Virus record (IMG/VR): IMGVR_UViG_3300021138_000007
Location: 1-64,000 of that record
Strand: one strand, 5' to 3'
Length of the DNA stretch: 64,000 bases
From: a virus
Below are positions 8,656 through 18,200 of the stretch, one piece after another; position 1 is the stretch's first letter; every line of letters begins with the position of its first letter. A program made the translations under genes and the position numbers. Under the pieces are notes generated by a model. That model did no database searches. It was not told the origin of the DNA and was given only the letters and a program-made list of their open reading frames with translations.

Positions 8656-10449
8656 TTACTCCTCGATGCGAGGCATCGTGAACATACCACGTAATGCCGA
8701 TTGTAGATCATTCTGCGCATACTGATTGTCATTAACACCAGTGAATGCAGAAATGCCAATGTTGCTTGCAGTTCGCTTATTCATCTTTTCTGCGGCAGCA
8801 GCAGCTACTCTTTGAGCACTGCTCTGTGCGGCTCGAAGCATTAAATGTCCTTGCTGCAACATTGCGTTGTTTGTAAGCCCTTCGCTCAACCAAAGCTCAA
8901 CGTTTTGGTCTACTTCATCGGCAGAAATAATGCCTGCTAGGGCGAGTTTAGTGGAAACTGCATATGCAGTCTTTACACGAGACATTGCAAGATCGAAATC
9001 TTTAGAAGCTTTAGCTTCTTTATCTTTCATTGGCTTAACTTCTGTTAAATCATTATTCTTGTATTTTACAACTTCATCTTCTTTTTCAGAAGCTTCATTA
9101 ACAGTAATGTTAGTACCAGACTGAGCAACTGTTACATTAGCTGCACAAGATGGGCAATAACCCTCTTCTTCACAAGTTTCGCAGATAACTACTCTATTGC
9201 CGCAATCGCTGCAATGAATTAAGTTAGTAGCTACTCTTTCAGGGTTGTTACAGCCCTGGCATTCTACTGTCTTAGCAACAGTTGTTTTTCGAGCTTTAGG
9301 ACCCATTTGTGTAGGAATAGCTTGGTCGCTACCGCGATCAGGATCAGCAGAAGGCACTTGATTGATAGCACCAAAATCCGCTGTATATTGAAGAGTACCG
9401 TCTGGACTACCTTCTAATTTAATTACATTATAAGAATCTTTCAACTGAAGATTTTCAGGATTCATAGTAGGAATACTCTGCTTTTCAAATGTAGGATTAT
9501 CAGCCTTCAAGCTATTGCCTGCGCTATCTTCAAGAGTTAAAACAGGATATTCATCTTCGCCCTTATATTGAGCTTCGCCGTTAAATTGGAATGGTTTAGC
9601 CTTTTCACCGCCATAAGTACCAGAAGAAGTATCTTTACCGAGGCCAATATCCTTTGGCTTAGTACCTTCAGCTTGTGCAAGGCGTAAAATTGCTTCGCGC
9701 TCTGCTTTGCGCTGTGCGAGTGCCTTCTTTGTCATTTTATTCACCTTCGTAGATGCTGTGTGCGGCATGAATGTATCTTCACCTTCCGCGTCGTCTGAGT
9801 CTTCTTCTGACTCTGTGTCTTCGCCTTCTTCATCAGATTCGTCATCGTCTTCAGTATCATCTTCATTAGATTCTTCATTAGATTCTTCATCTTCAGGAGT
9901 GAAAACTTCTTCGGAGTCTTCATCTTCTTCATCAGAAAAAGGTTCGTCGCCGCCTAACAACTCTGTGAGTGCTTTTTCAATTGCTTGCTGTGCTTCTTCA
10001 AGTTTATCAGCGGGAAGTTCGATTTTAATAGTAGCTGTATCGAGGTCGTGATCGCTTACTTCGCCTAATCCTTCATGTTCTTCATCGGTAATATCTGTCG
10101 GTAAATCTAAATCGTTATCTTCTTGATCTCCCATAGCTGTTTCGCCAGGAAGTTTCAAATCGTCATTGGGTTCAACATTTGCGGAGTCATCATCTTTAGG
10201 CTCCATCGGAAGCCCCATCATCTGGGCGACAACTGTGTTGTCCAAACCATAAGAAGAAGCGATATTAGGAAGATATTTTGCGCGAACAGCAGCAGCAACA
10301 ATACGTGCTTCATCTTCGTTTAAAGATGCATGCTTTTTCATATCGTTTACGCAATTTTCCATATCTTCACTATCCGTTTCTTTTAAGGCAGCAAGGCGTA
10401 GAGCCTTGATTTGCTTCTCTTGGAGGGCATTGTCTTTAGTTTTATTCAT
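8656..10449 (-). CDS. Acidic, zinc-binding probable head/scaffold protein
   Basis: A 597-residue protein of unknown family. Residues 1-90 are helical. Residues 170-226 are extremely acidic low complexity (Asp, Glu, Ser). 'AILRLAQAEG' follows at about 253. Residues 397-435 hold eight cysteines in four CxxC pairs (C397/C400, C413/C416, C423/C426, C432/C435), a double zinc ribbon. The C-terminus is Ala-rich helical and includes 'VELWLSEGL', a motif shared with the gene at 19423. The start MNKTKD is chosen because AGGGGA lies 9 nt before it; a longer frame begins at 10497. A second in-frame ATG at 9735 has AAGGTG six bases upstream, so a shorter form could be made. The acidic stretch suggests a scaffold or core role. 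Confidence 0.65.
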   Translation of the reverse strand: MNKTKDNALQEKQIKALRLAALKETDSEDMENCVNDMKKHASLNEDEARIVAAAVRAKYLPNIASSYGLDNTVVAQMMGLPMEPKDDDSANVEPNDDLKLPGETAMGDQEDNDLDLPTDITDEEHEGLGEVSDHDLDTATIKIELPADKLEEAQQAIEKALTELLGGDEPFSDEEDEDSEEVFTPEDEESNEESNEDDTEDDDESDEEGEDTESEEDSDDAEGEDTFMPHTASTKVNKMTKKALAQRKAEREAILRLAQAEGTKPKDIGLGKDTSSGTYGGEKAKPFQFNGEAQYKGEDEYPVLTLEDSAGNSLKADNPTFEKQSIPTMNPENLQLKDSYNVIKLEGSPDGTLQYTADFGAINQVPSADPDRGSDQAIPTQMGPKARKTTVAKTVECQGCNNPERVATNLIHCSDCGNRVVICETCEEEGYCPSCAANVTVAQSGTNITVNEASEKEDEVVKYKNNDLTEVKPMKDKEAKASKDFDLAMSRVKTAYAVSTKLALAGIISADEVDQNVELWLSEGLTNNAMLQQGHLMLRAAQSSAQRVAAAAAEKMNKRTASNIGISAFTGVNDNQYAQNDLQSALRGMFTMPRIEE

Positions 10450-10495
10450 AGTAGATGCTTCCCCTCTCATGATTTCTAAATTCTTTAAAAACCAC

Positions 10496-10520
10496 ACTAA
10501 ATAAAGTGTATTTATTTAGT
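10496..10520. promoter_or_regulatory. Palindrome upstream of the 597-residue protein gene
   Basis: Perfect 10-bp arms ACTAAATAAA and TTTATTTAGT around GTGTA, about 47 bp before the start codon. It could be an operator, or part of an AT-rich late promoter. No function is shown. Confidence 0.35.
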
Positions 10521-10601
10521 TCTATTAATGTCTTCTATAAAAAGTGTGTTTTAACCTGCAAATTTTTGATTTTTTGTAAAATTTCTTAAAAATATTGTTT
10601 A

Positions 10602-10640
10602 AATAAAGAAACTCTGGAATATTTCCAGAGTTTCTTTATT
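10602..10640 (-). terminator. Terminator after the protease/scaffold gene
   Basis: Perfect 18-bp arms AATAAAGAAACTCTGGAA (10602-10619) and its complement (10623-10640) with a 3-nt loop, directly after the stop codon at 10648 in the minus-strand reading direction. Confidence 0.8.
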
Positions 10641-10647
10641 TATCAAA

Positions 10648-13332
10648 TTACTTGCTTACCATAAAAGTAATGGTTGCGAGTACTTTATCTGGTTGACCTT
10701 TGACAGAACTAATCTTGGTTCGAGACATAGTTCCGCAATCGTAGCAGAGAGTCGTGTTCTTGATCTTTTCTGCTGAACGGTTGCCGCATTTTGGACAAAT
10801 CATACCAACAGGTAATCTCTTTTCAGTATTTCTATCGAAATCTGGCATAGCAGTTCGAATAAATACATCACTGTCTGTCACATAGGAAGATCGGAACATA
10901 ATCACACGCTTAGATGCTGTAGCACCAGGGGCACCACCAGGCATTGGCGGAACACCACCGCCAGCAGGAGCAGGAGCGGGTGCTGTTGCCGCGCCTAAAC
11001 CAGCAGCTTCTTCTCCAGGCATAGCTTCTTCTCCAGGCATAGCTTCTTCAGCGCCTTCGTCCTTAGACTTGCCACCTTCTGTGCTTGGGAATACTTCAAC
11101 GTTTAAGGAGAACTTAAACTGTGCGTTACAAGAATGACATTCACCTTCACCATTTGTTACAGTAACATCATCGCTACCACACTGAGGACAAATGCTTCCC
11201 CAAGGTTTTTGTGTGCCTGGTTCTGGCATAGCATCTGTGTCAGGTTCTTCAGGAGTTTCATTGCCACCAGCGGCTGTAGGAACAGATAATGCACTCATGC
11301 CAAGAGAATCAGCAGGGCTACCACCAGGTCCGCCCATACCAGCCATACCACCAGCATCAAAACCGCCACCAGGAGCGGCAGGTGCGCCAACGTTACCTGG
11401 AACCTGAGCAAAACGATTAAGAATTGCTTTGCGTCGTGCTTTACGCAATTCTTTAGCGGATGCAGACATTACTACTGGAATATTCGCATCATTATCTACT
11501 ACAGACTCTTCTGGCTGTCGTGATTCTTCTAAACTATTTTCCATTCCTTCACCAGGAGCTTCTGTCATAGCAGGAGTTAAATCACCATTACCACTACCGA
11601 CTTCTGCTTTAAATGTTTTAGAAAATCGGGTTGTTACAATTGCTGTAATATCGCCATTCTCAGAAACATTAAGTTCTGTCATAGAAAATGTATTTGGATC
11701 AACTGTGTAACCATTGCTAGAAAGAATTTCAACTGCCTTCTGTCGGAATGCATCTTCAAAATTCTCATCTTTTGGATCAAGTCCACCAAGATCAGATGCT
11801 GTTGCAACAATCTGTAAACGAGTTGATTTTTCATCTGTAACAGTTACAGCGGCCTTCACCATTCGAGTAACAAGTTGTTCAGCAACTTTTGTTTGTTCAG
11901 CGGCTTTTTTAGCAGCTTCTACGATAGCATGGCTAGAATAAGAATAATTCTCTGCATAATCAGCAAGCCATCCTACAATAGATTCGTGTACATCTTTAAC
12001 AGATGCAGTTCGCGTATTGCCATAGAATTCCGCTCTTGCTTTTGCGGTTAATCTTGCTTCAATAGCTGATGCTGTTCGTGCTTCTTCAACTTCGGAAAGA
12101 AGAACATCTGCATCTGTATTTGCAATTTCTGCAACAACTTCAACAGGAAGTGCCGCAAGTTTTTGTGCAGTCATAGCCATTGCAGACAATGCTGCGCGAA
12201 CATGTGCAGGAGTAACAAACTTAGAATTCTCATCTTGCGCTTGAGAATTTAAAGCTGCTCTTAATCTATCGGCATAACTTACATTTTTACGAGTTGTTGA
12301 TGGTTCGATAACAACGTTATCTCCCAATATGGACTGTGCAATTCGAGTAATGCTCTTGTTAGTTGTGGATGCTTCGCTAGATGCAATTACTAATGCACTT
12401 GCTAAAGCAGCAGGAGTAATGTTAGAATTAACTTCCTGGCCCAATTGTTGCATAATTGCAAGATCAATAGAAACATCTGCACTTGCTAACTTATGGAATG
12501 CATTACGAGCAGCAATTCGCTGTCGATATTCATTGCCCAAAGAAGCGATTTTGATAAGATCAGCGAGATCATCTCTTTCAGCGAAAGTTCTTGCAGAAGC
12601 AACAACTTCATCAGGAGTTACTTTGCTTGCAACAACTGCTCGTCCAAGAGCATTAAGTGCCGCTTCCATAACGAGATTAGGAGCGCCAGGACCGTAATCA
12701 TGTCGAACAGCATCAAGTTGAAGTTCCATAACTTCTTTTGGATTACCATGTCGTGCATCATCAAGTAACTTTTCTTTAACATCATCATCAGTGCCACGAT
12801 GACCGTATAATTCGACATCAGAAAGTTTCTTTTCTTGATTCTCAACAGTGGTGCCTTTATGAGTGGATTTAAGTAATTCTTCTTTTACTTTACCAATAGA
12901 AGTATCGTTATGATGCTTATAATCGCCTGCATTATCAAGCAATTTTTCTTTAACTTCTATTTTCGTGCCTTCTCGTTCTGGGGCTAACTGTTTTTCTTGA
13001 ACAGTATCTACTTCATGATTTTGATCCCACTCTGCATAAACGGATCGTCCTTCTTTCTTAGCGGCAGAAACATGCTTGCCAAGATCAGAAAGCAATTGCG
13101 CAGCTACTTCATGTCCGCTGCCATTTTCCATTAATGTGAGTTGATTATCGGACAAAATAGGGTTCCAATCAACTAATTGATTATTGTTGTATCCTCGAAT
13201 GCCGCCATCTACTGTGCTGATTACGACGCGATTGCCTGAATTATCTTCAACTTTAAAGTCTATAGATACAGATGCTGCGCGTTGCTTTCGTTTTTCAGAT
13301 GCGACCTTTTTAAAGATTAATTTTTCTTCCAT
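10648..13332 (-). CDS. Possible nested scaffold protein from internal start
   Basis: Inside the protease gene an in-frame ATG (13330-13332, residue 558) is preceded by GGAGG with a 10-nt spacer, as strong as most genuine starts here. It follows directly after a Gln-rich linker and opens a new folded segment (MEEKLIFKKVASEK). Translation from it would yield an 894-residue protein with the repeats and both C-terminal zinc ribbons but without the protease. This copies the lambda arrangement, in which scaffold Nu3 is read from inside protease gene C. The purine-rich codons GGA GGA could give the signal by chance. Confidence 0.4.
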   Translation of the reverse strand: MEEKLIFKKVASEKRKQRAASVSIDFKVEDNSGNRVVISTVDGGIRGYNNNQLVDWNPILSDNQLTLMENGSGHEVAAQLLSDLGKHVSAAKKEGRSVYAEWDQNHEVDTVQEKQLAPEREGTKIEVKEKLLDNAGDYKHHNDTSIGKVKEELLKSTHKGTTVENQEKKLSDVELYGHRGTDDDVKEKLLDDARHGNPKEVMELQLDAVRHDYGPGAPNLVMEAALNALGRAVVASKVTPDEVVASARTFAERDDLADLIKIASLGNEYRQRIAARNAFHKLASADVSIDLAIMQQLGQEVNSNITPAALASALVIASSEASTTNKSITRIAQSILGDNVVIEPSTTRKNVSYADRLRAALNSQAQDENSKFVTPAHVRAALSAMAMTAQKLAALPVEVVAEIANTDADVLLSEVEEARTASAIEARLTAKARAEFYGNTRTASVKDVHESIVGWLADYAENYSYSSHAIVEAAKKAAEQTKVAEQLVTRMVKAAVTVTDEKSTRLQIVATASDLGGLDPKDENFEDAFRQKAVEILSSNGYTVDPNTFSMTELNVSENGDITAIVTTRFSKTFKAEVGSGNGDLTPAMTEAPGEGMENSLEESRQPEESVVDNDANIPVVMSASAKELRKARRKAILNRFAQVPGNVGAPAAPGGGFDAGGMAGMGGPGGSPADSLGMSALSVPTAAGGNETPEEPDTDAMPEPGTQKPWGSICPQCGSDDVTVTNGEGECHSCNAQFKFSLNVEVFPSTEGGKSKDEGAEEAMPGEEAMPGEEAAGLGAATAPAPAPAGGGVPPMPGGAPGATASKRVIMFRSSYVTDSDVFIRTAMPDFDRNTEKRLPVGMICPKCGNRSAEKIKNTTLCYDCGTMSRTKISSVKGQPDKVLATITFMVSK

Positions 13333-15003
13333 TATTTCATTTCCTCCAGTTTGCTGTTGTTTTTCAACTTGCATACTGTATTTTTTAGGCTGCGAATTTT
13401 CCGCGCTTCGCGTAGTGCTAATAGCGGACATACCAATGCTTTCTGCTAAAGCAGATAATGATTCTCCTAATACTGCAATTTTTGTTTTTCCGTCCATTTT
13501 ATTTGTTTGAGAATCTGATGTTTTTGATGCATAAACTTCTCGTTTATTTTTATCAGCAGAAGCCCAAACCAAATTCGCTTTAGGTGTTTCGCTTGCAAAA
13601 ACTCCTCCTCCAACGCCTGGGGCATTAAAGTTAAATGGAGACATCATTTGTCCAACTGAGCCAGTTGGAGAATAATTTTGCGGGGCAGTTTGTGGTGCTG
13701 GTGGTGCATTAAGGGGAGGATTTGCTTGTGCTCCGCCTTGCATATTTCCTTGATTTAATGGTGCATTGTTACCATTTTGAGGTTGTGGTGCTGCTTGACC
13801 TCCGCCAGTTACACCATCATCAATCATATCTTGCATTGTTGCCTGAAGATCAGCCATGCTCTTTGTAATTTTTCCAACGTGTGTTAAATCCACGTTATCT
13901 TTTCTAGCAAAAAGATTCATAACTGTTACTTCAAGGAAGTTTAATGCAAGGTTTAACATATCTAAAATATTCAATCCTGATTTAGGATCAATACCAAGAT
14001 AATGTAGAATGCTTGATACTGTTGTATTAGCATTTGCTCCATCAACTGATAATACTTGTCCTCCTACTAACGTACCAGCAGATTGTGCTAATCGCATAAG
14101 AGTATGAGTAGTTGATGTAACTTGTCTCAAACAATTTTCATAATTTTGTTTTGCTTCTCTTTCATTTGGCAATTGAGAAGCCGCCACCATTATAGAGGTA
14201 TTTAATGCATTAGCTTTCTTTTCAAGAGTCACAACTTTTTCAAGAATTTCTTCTACATCGTAAATTTCTTGAATTTCGCAAGCATCAAATGCTCCATTAC
14301 CCACGACACTAAGTTCGATGAATTTTAAGTCATGATTCTTTTCATAAATCAATTCACCGCTAGGGTCTTTTTTGCCTTTATATTTTCTAAGACAATTACA
14401 GTATTCTTTTTCTGTTGCAGCTACATTGCCACATTTAGAACAAGTACCGCTTTGAACTTCACAGCCCATTGAAACGTCGTGCATATATCCTGCACGAATT
14501 CCTTGAGCGATATCTGGGTATGCTTCTTCATCTACGAAGAAAGTACAATAGACACAATTGTCTTCTTCGTCCCATTCTGCATACACCACCATACCTTTAG
14601 CTTGTTCAATATCATCATTTTTATGGTTTGTGTAAATAGGAACTCCTTCAAAGGTTTTATATGCAGGAATTTTATCTCCTTTATATGTTACCTTTTTAAG
14701 TAGTTCAGCTTTTGAGAAATAATCACCGTTGGCGTTTACTGTATCAGCATCAATAGCTCGTGCTCTCACCCATAAAAGTTTGAGATTCTTTCGCTCTCGC
14801 ATAGCTTGAACAATATCAAAATCTTTATATTTCTCCAGAACTTCTTCTGCATCAGTATAAAGAGATTGCAATCCTGTACGTGCGGCTTCACGCATCTGGG
14901 ATGACGCCATTCGCAAACTATAATCTCCTGCGATTTTGCGATCTTCTAAGAGCACAAATTCTCGCATAGAAATTAGTCCACCTGATGGGCCACGTTTTAT
15001 CAT
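10648..15003 (-). CDS. Prohead protease fused to a large scaffold-like region
   Basis: A 1451-residue polyprotein-like gene. Residues about 75-250 are a prohead serine protease: 'IYTNHKND' (His127) and 'MHDVSMGCE' (Ser178) match the His and Ser of the catalytic triad, followed by 'LKFIELSVVGNGAF'. A small zinc-binding insert (C188, C191, C202, C204) interrupts the domain. Then come helices, a Pro/Gln/Asn-rich linker (400-465), an internal domain (558-660), six short E-K-x-L repeats (667-780), Ala-rich helices, and two zinc ribbons (C1272/C1275/C1289/C1292; C1403/C1406/C1420/C1423). AAAGGAG precedes the ATG. Phage proteases usually process themselves and the scaffold; fusion of the two resembles lambda C/Nu3. 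The triad assignment is by motif only. Confidence 0.75.
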   Translation of the reverse strand: MIKRGPSGGLISMREFVLLEDRKIAGDYSLRMASSQMREAARTGLQSLYTDAEEVLEKYKDFDIVQAMRERKNLKLLWVRARAIDADTVNANGDYFSKAELLKKVTYKGDKIPAYKTFEGVPIYTNHKNDDIEQAKGMVVYAEWDEEDNCVYCTFFVDEEAYPDIAQGIRAGYMHDVSMGCEVQSGTCSKCGNVAATEKEYCNCLRKYKGKKDPSGELIYEKNHDLKFIELSVVGNGAFDACEIQEIYDVEEILEKVVTLEKKANALNTSIMVAASQLPNEREAKQNYENCLRQVTSTTHTLMRLAQSAGTLVGGQVLSVDGANANTTVSSILHYLGIDPKSGLNILDMLNLALNFLEVTVMNLFARKDNVDLTHVGKITKSMADLQATMQDMIDDGVTGGGQAAPQPQNGNNAPLNQGNMQGGAQANPPLNAPPAPQTAPQNYSPTGSVGQMMSPFNFNAPGVGGGVFASETPKANLVWASADKNKREVYASKTSDSQTNKMDGKTKIAVLGESLSALAESIGMSAISTTRSAENSQPKKYSMQVEKQQQTGGNEIMEEKLIFKKVASEKRKQRAASVSIDFKVEDNSGNRVVISTVDGGIRGYNNNQLVDWNPILSDNQLTLMENGSGHEVAAQLLSDLGKHVSAAKKEGRSVYAEWDQNHEVDTVQEKQLAPEREGTKIEVKEKLLDNAGDYKHHNDTSIGKVKEELLKSTHKGTTVENQEKKLSDVELYGHRGTDDDVKEKLLDDARHGNPKEVMELQLDAVRHDYGPGAPNLVMEAALNALGRAVVASKVTPDEVVASARTFAERDDLADLIKIASLGNEYRQRIAARNAFHKLASADVSIDLAIMQQLGQEVNSNITPAALASALVIASSEASTTNKSITRIAQSILGDNVVIEPSTTRKNVSYADRLRAALNSQAQDENSKFVTPAHVRAALSAMAMTAQKLAALPVEVVAEIANTDADVLLSEVEEARTASAIEARLTAKARAEFYGNTRTASVKDVHESIVGWLADYAENYSYSSHAIVEAAKKAAEQTKVAEQLVTRMVKAAVTVTDEKSTRLQIVATASDLGGLDPKDENFEDAFRQKAVEILSSNGYTVDPNTFSMTELNVSENGDITAIVTTRFSKTFKAEVGSGNGDLTPAMTEAPGEGMENSLEESRQPEESVVDNDANIPVVMSASAKELRKARRKAILNRFAQVPGNVGAPAAPGGGFDAGGMAGMGGPGGSPADSLGMSALSVPTAAGGNETPEEPDTDAMPEPGTQKPWGSICPQCGSDDVTVTNGEGECHSCNAQFKFSLNVEVFPSTEGGKSKDEGAEEAMPGEEAMPGEEAAGLGAATAPAPAPAGGGVPPMPGGAPGATASKRVIMFRSSYVTDSDVFIRTAMPDFDRNTEKRLPVGMICPKCGNRSAEKIKNTTLCYDCGTMSRTKISSVKGQPDKVLATITFMVSK

Positions 15004-15032
15004 TTAGGGAATTCTCCTTTCGTGTCTAGTCA

Positions 15033-15101
15033 TTTGCGTATTTTTTGAAAAAGCTAAAAAATTAGCCTATAAAACTCTATACTAGCTTTTTGATACGCAA
15101 A
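15033..15101 (-). promoter_or_regulatory. Long leader hairpin before the protease gene
   Basis: Nested arms TTTGCGTAT (15033-15041)/ATACGCAAA (15093-15101) and AAAAAGCTA (15048-15056)/TAGCTTTTT (15083-15091) form a bulged stem about 20 bp upstream of the protease ribosome binding site. It is not at the end of a gene: the portal has its own terminator at 15187-15220. A leader attenuator or RNA-protection element is possible. Confidence 0.45.
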
Positions 15102-15186
15102 CCTTGTAATTTTCAAAAAATTTGAATGAATTATTAAAACACTCAATATATTTTTCAAAAATATTCCCCATATGGCCTTTAAAATA

Positions 15187-15220
15187 AAAAGAAAAGGAAG
15201 AAATTTCTTCCTTTTCTTTT
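15187..15220 (-). terminator. Terminator of the portal gene
   Basis: Perfect 17-bp inverted repeat: AAAAGAAAAGGAAGAAA (15187-15203) directly abutting its complement (15204-15220), touching the portal stop codon. On the minus strand the right arm ends in CTTTTCTTTT, which serves as the U-rich tract. Confidence 0.75.
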
Positions 15221-18200
15221 TAGAGTGTAATAGATTTACCTGAATTATTGGAATTACCTAAAAGTAATTGAATAGTTCTTAGAATTACATTGGCAATTTC
15301 TCTTGGGTGATCGATAATTTCTTGTTCTGTGAATCTAAGAATATGCCATCCTTGGGCAAATAATTCACTGTCTCTTGCTTTATCTTGCGCTATTTTTTCT
15401 GGACTAGCATGAAATGTTTTAGAATCAGCTTCAATACCGATTTTCAATGATGGAATTGCACCATCTAATTGATATTTCATTCCAGGGCCAGCTTGATATT
15501 GAGCGTAAAATGCCCAAGGTATATTCATAGATAAAATAATATCATATAGTTTTTGTTCTAAACTTGTGAACATTCTTGGAGCCGCTTTTTCTTCTTTCTT
15601 TTTAGCTGCATATCTGTGATATTCTTCTGGTTGATTTCTGGAAAATTCATTAATTACAGTTTGATATTCAAACATTGCAGGCCAATTTTGAGGAACACAG
15701 TTTTCTCCACCCAATAATGGAGTAGAGCTAATAATTTCCACCATATGATCTAATTTATCTGGCATTCGCCCAAATATACCTCTTCCAGTTGTTGGTACTT
15801 GAGATTCTAAGAATTCTAAATGAGCTTGTGATTTAATTTGTTTACTAGCGATACGCACATTTATACTTTCTTTTTGTGGGGTAATTCTTTCATCATAAAC
15901 TTGATTTACGATTGCCGCTGCCAATCTGTAATTTTCTTCTGGATTCACAGAAGCCAATGGTCCCATTGGAGGTGCTGGCGCAGGAACTGCACCGCCGCCT
16001 TCAGCACCTGGCATTGTAGGCATTCCTGGTAAACCACCTGAAGGAGACATGCCCATCATACCGCCCATCATACCGCCATAGCCTGCACCACCAGAGAATC
16101 CTGATGATGCATCAATTCCAGAAATAGAAGGACTTGCAATCATATTGGCAGATTGTTCATATCGTAAATATTCAACTTCTTCGTCGTAGTCGTATCCAAA
16201 AGCTTCAATAACTCTACGATTAGAGAACACACCATTTTGATTTCCAGTCACAAGCATTTGTAATTTACCAGTATCATCTCTTAACTGTAAATCATTCCAT
16301 TTAACTGTTGGATAAATATAATCTTCTTGTCCGCGCTCACCTTCAATAACAAAATCATTCCATTTTGCACACTGACGATATAAACATTCTTCAAGCCATT
16401 CAGATAATTCATTTTGCCATGATTTAAGCCTTTCAGCCATAGTTAAAAGGCCAACTTGTGCATTGGAATAACTTGGGCCATCTCCATTAATAATAGCTTT
16501 ATTAAGCATCATACCATCAATCAATTCTTGATCAATAAGTTCATATTCATTTGTTAATTGAAGTACTTTTCCAGAGTTGCCGTGAATTGAAATTTTACCA
16601 TTTCTTCGAGTAATAAGCAATCCTGAATTTACGGTAAAACAATACACAAAATCATTGTAATCTACATGTTTAATATTTCGGCTACGAACGACTCTGCTTT
16701 CTGTTTTTTCAGCCCAATAAACACGATGAATTGGTAAATGATTATCTTGTTTACGGTTATCTTCGGCGTCAAATGTAATCTTTGCATTGAAGCCTAATTT
16801 AACCGCAATTTCTTGCACTGCATTTGCTAATTCAATAGATGTAGTAGTATATCTATATTTTAATCCTTTGCCGCTTGGACGTTCATCTCCATCTCCATCC
16901 ATTAATGCATTAATTAAGATATTTAATTTATCAGATGGTAAATCTAAAATCCAGCGAGGAACATGTTTATGATTTGATAAATGACCAAATTCATTTAACA
17001 TATATTCGGCTAAACAAGTGCTGTGAACATTGTAATGAGTGACTGGTTCATAATTGTTCCATGAAATATCAGAGAACTTTGTTTTTTCACCAAAACAATT
17101 TCTAAGAATATTATGAATTCTTTTTTGAGACTCAGTATTTGCTTTTTGATAAATTGAAACAGTTGAATATCCACAAGAACACTCTGTTTTTTTACGCAGA
17201 CTGCCCTCAGACAAATAATAACCAACAAAAGCAAGAAAATCATCTATATCCACATCTGCTAACATAGGACAAGCTTTTGCATAAGGCATTTCTTCTGGCA
17301 AAATCCCACTCCATGAAACAGTTGACAAGAATTTATCGTGATCAGTTATTTGATCTGCTCTAATTTTTTGCCATTCTGTATTTTCATAATGATTGGTATT
17401 TGAACTCCAAATTCGTTTTTGGACTAACATTTCATGATTTGGCGTAACTAATGTATCATAATGTTTTCCCGTGAAATTAATTAATGGACCAAATTTTCTT
17501 GAATCATATTCGTGAACATGGCGTTCAAGCGGAACATCCCATTGTATTAACCCTGTCTTAACGTCATAAGTCGCAATTAATTCATCGTCTTTAACATCTT
17601 TGAATAATTTAAAGCCTTCTTTTGTAAGAACTTCTGTATCCGAAGAATAGCAGGCTCCGATATAATCAAATTCAAAAGCATGGTGTGTAACTAATGTCAA
17701 TAATGGATCATTAGCAACTGCGGCCAATTCATCTTGAACATTTTGAATATCTTGTTCATTAGCACGTTGATTTTCGCTACCAATTTTTACAATTTTAATA
17801 GGAATAATATGTCTTTCAGCAACAAGCCATTGTGCAGAACGTAATTTATCTTTATATGCCAGAGTCATAAATAAAGGACGAATCATTGACATACCATAAG
17901 GTTGCCAAGGAGCGCCAGCACGTTTAAAATGCCACATACATTCATTTTCTAGTTTAATAGGTTTTCGTTGAAGAATAAGTTTTTTAAGTTTATCTGGAAT
18001 TGCATCATATTGTTCTTTAGGACTTTGTGTTTCAACAACTTTAAATTCTGCTTCAGTAGGCATATATAGGAATGTATCTGGCATACCCATAATTCCTTTA
18101 ATTTTTTCTATAGAATCGGGTGGGAAAATATAGATTGATGACCATGTAGCTCCAGGGTGTTCACATCTTTCTCCTGTTTCCTGATCCTCATTTGTTCCAA

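Noticed and set aside
9707-10051. Ser-rich plus-strand frame of 114 codons
   Set aside because: It is the antisense shadow of the Asp/Glu-rich stretch of the acidic head protein; no ribosome site and no other support.
10921-11407. Pro/Ala-rich plus-strand frame as a gene
   Set aside because: It mirrors the Gly/Pro-rich linkers of the protease/scaffold; coding on the minus strand is far better supported.
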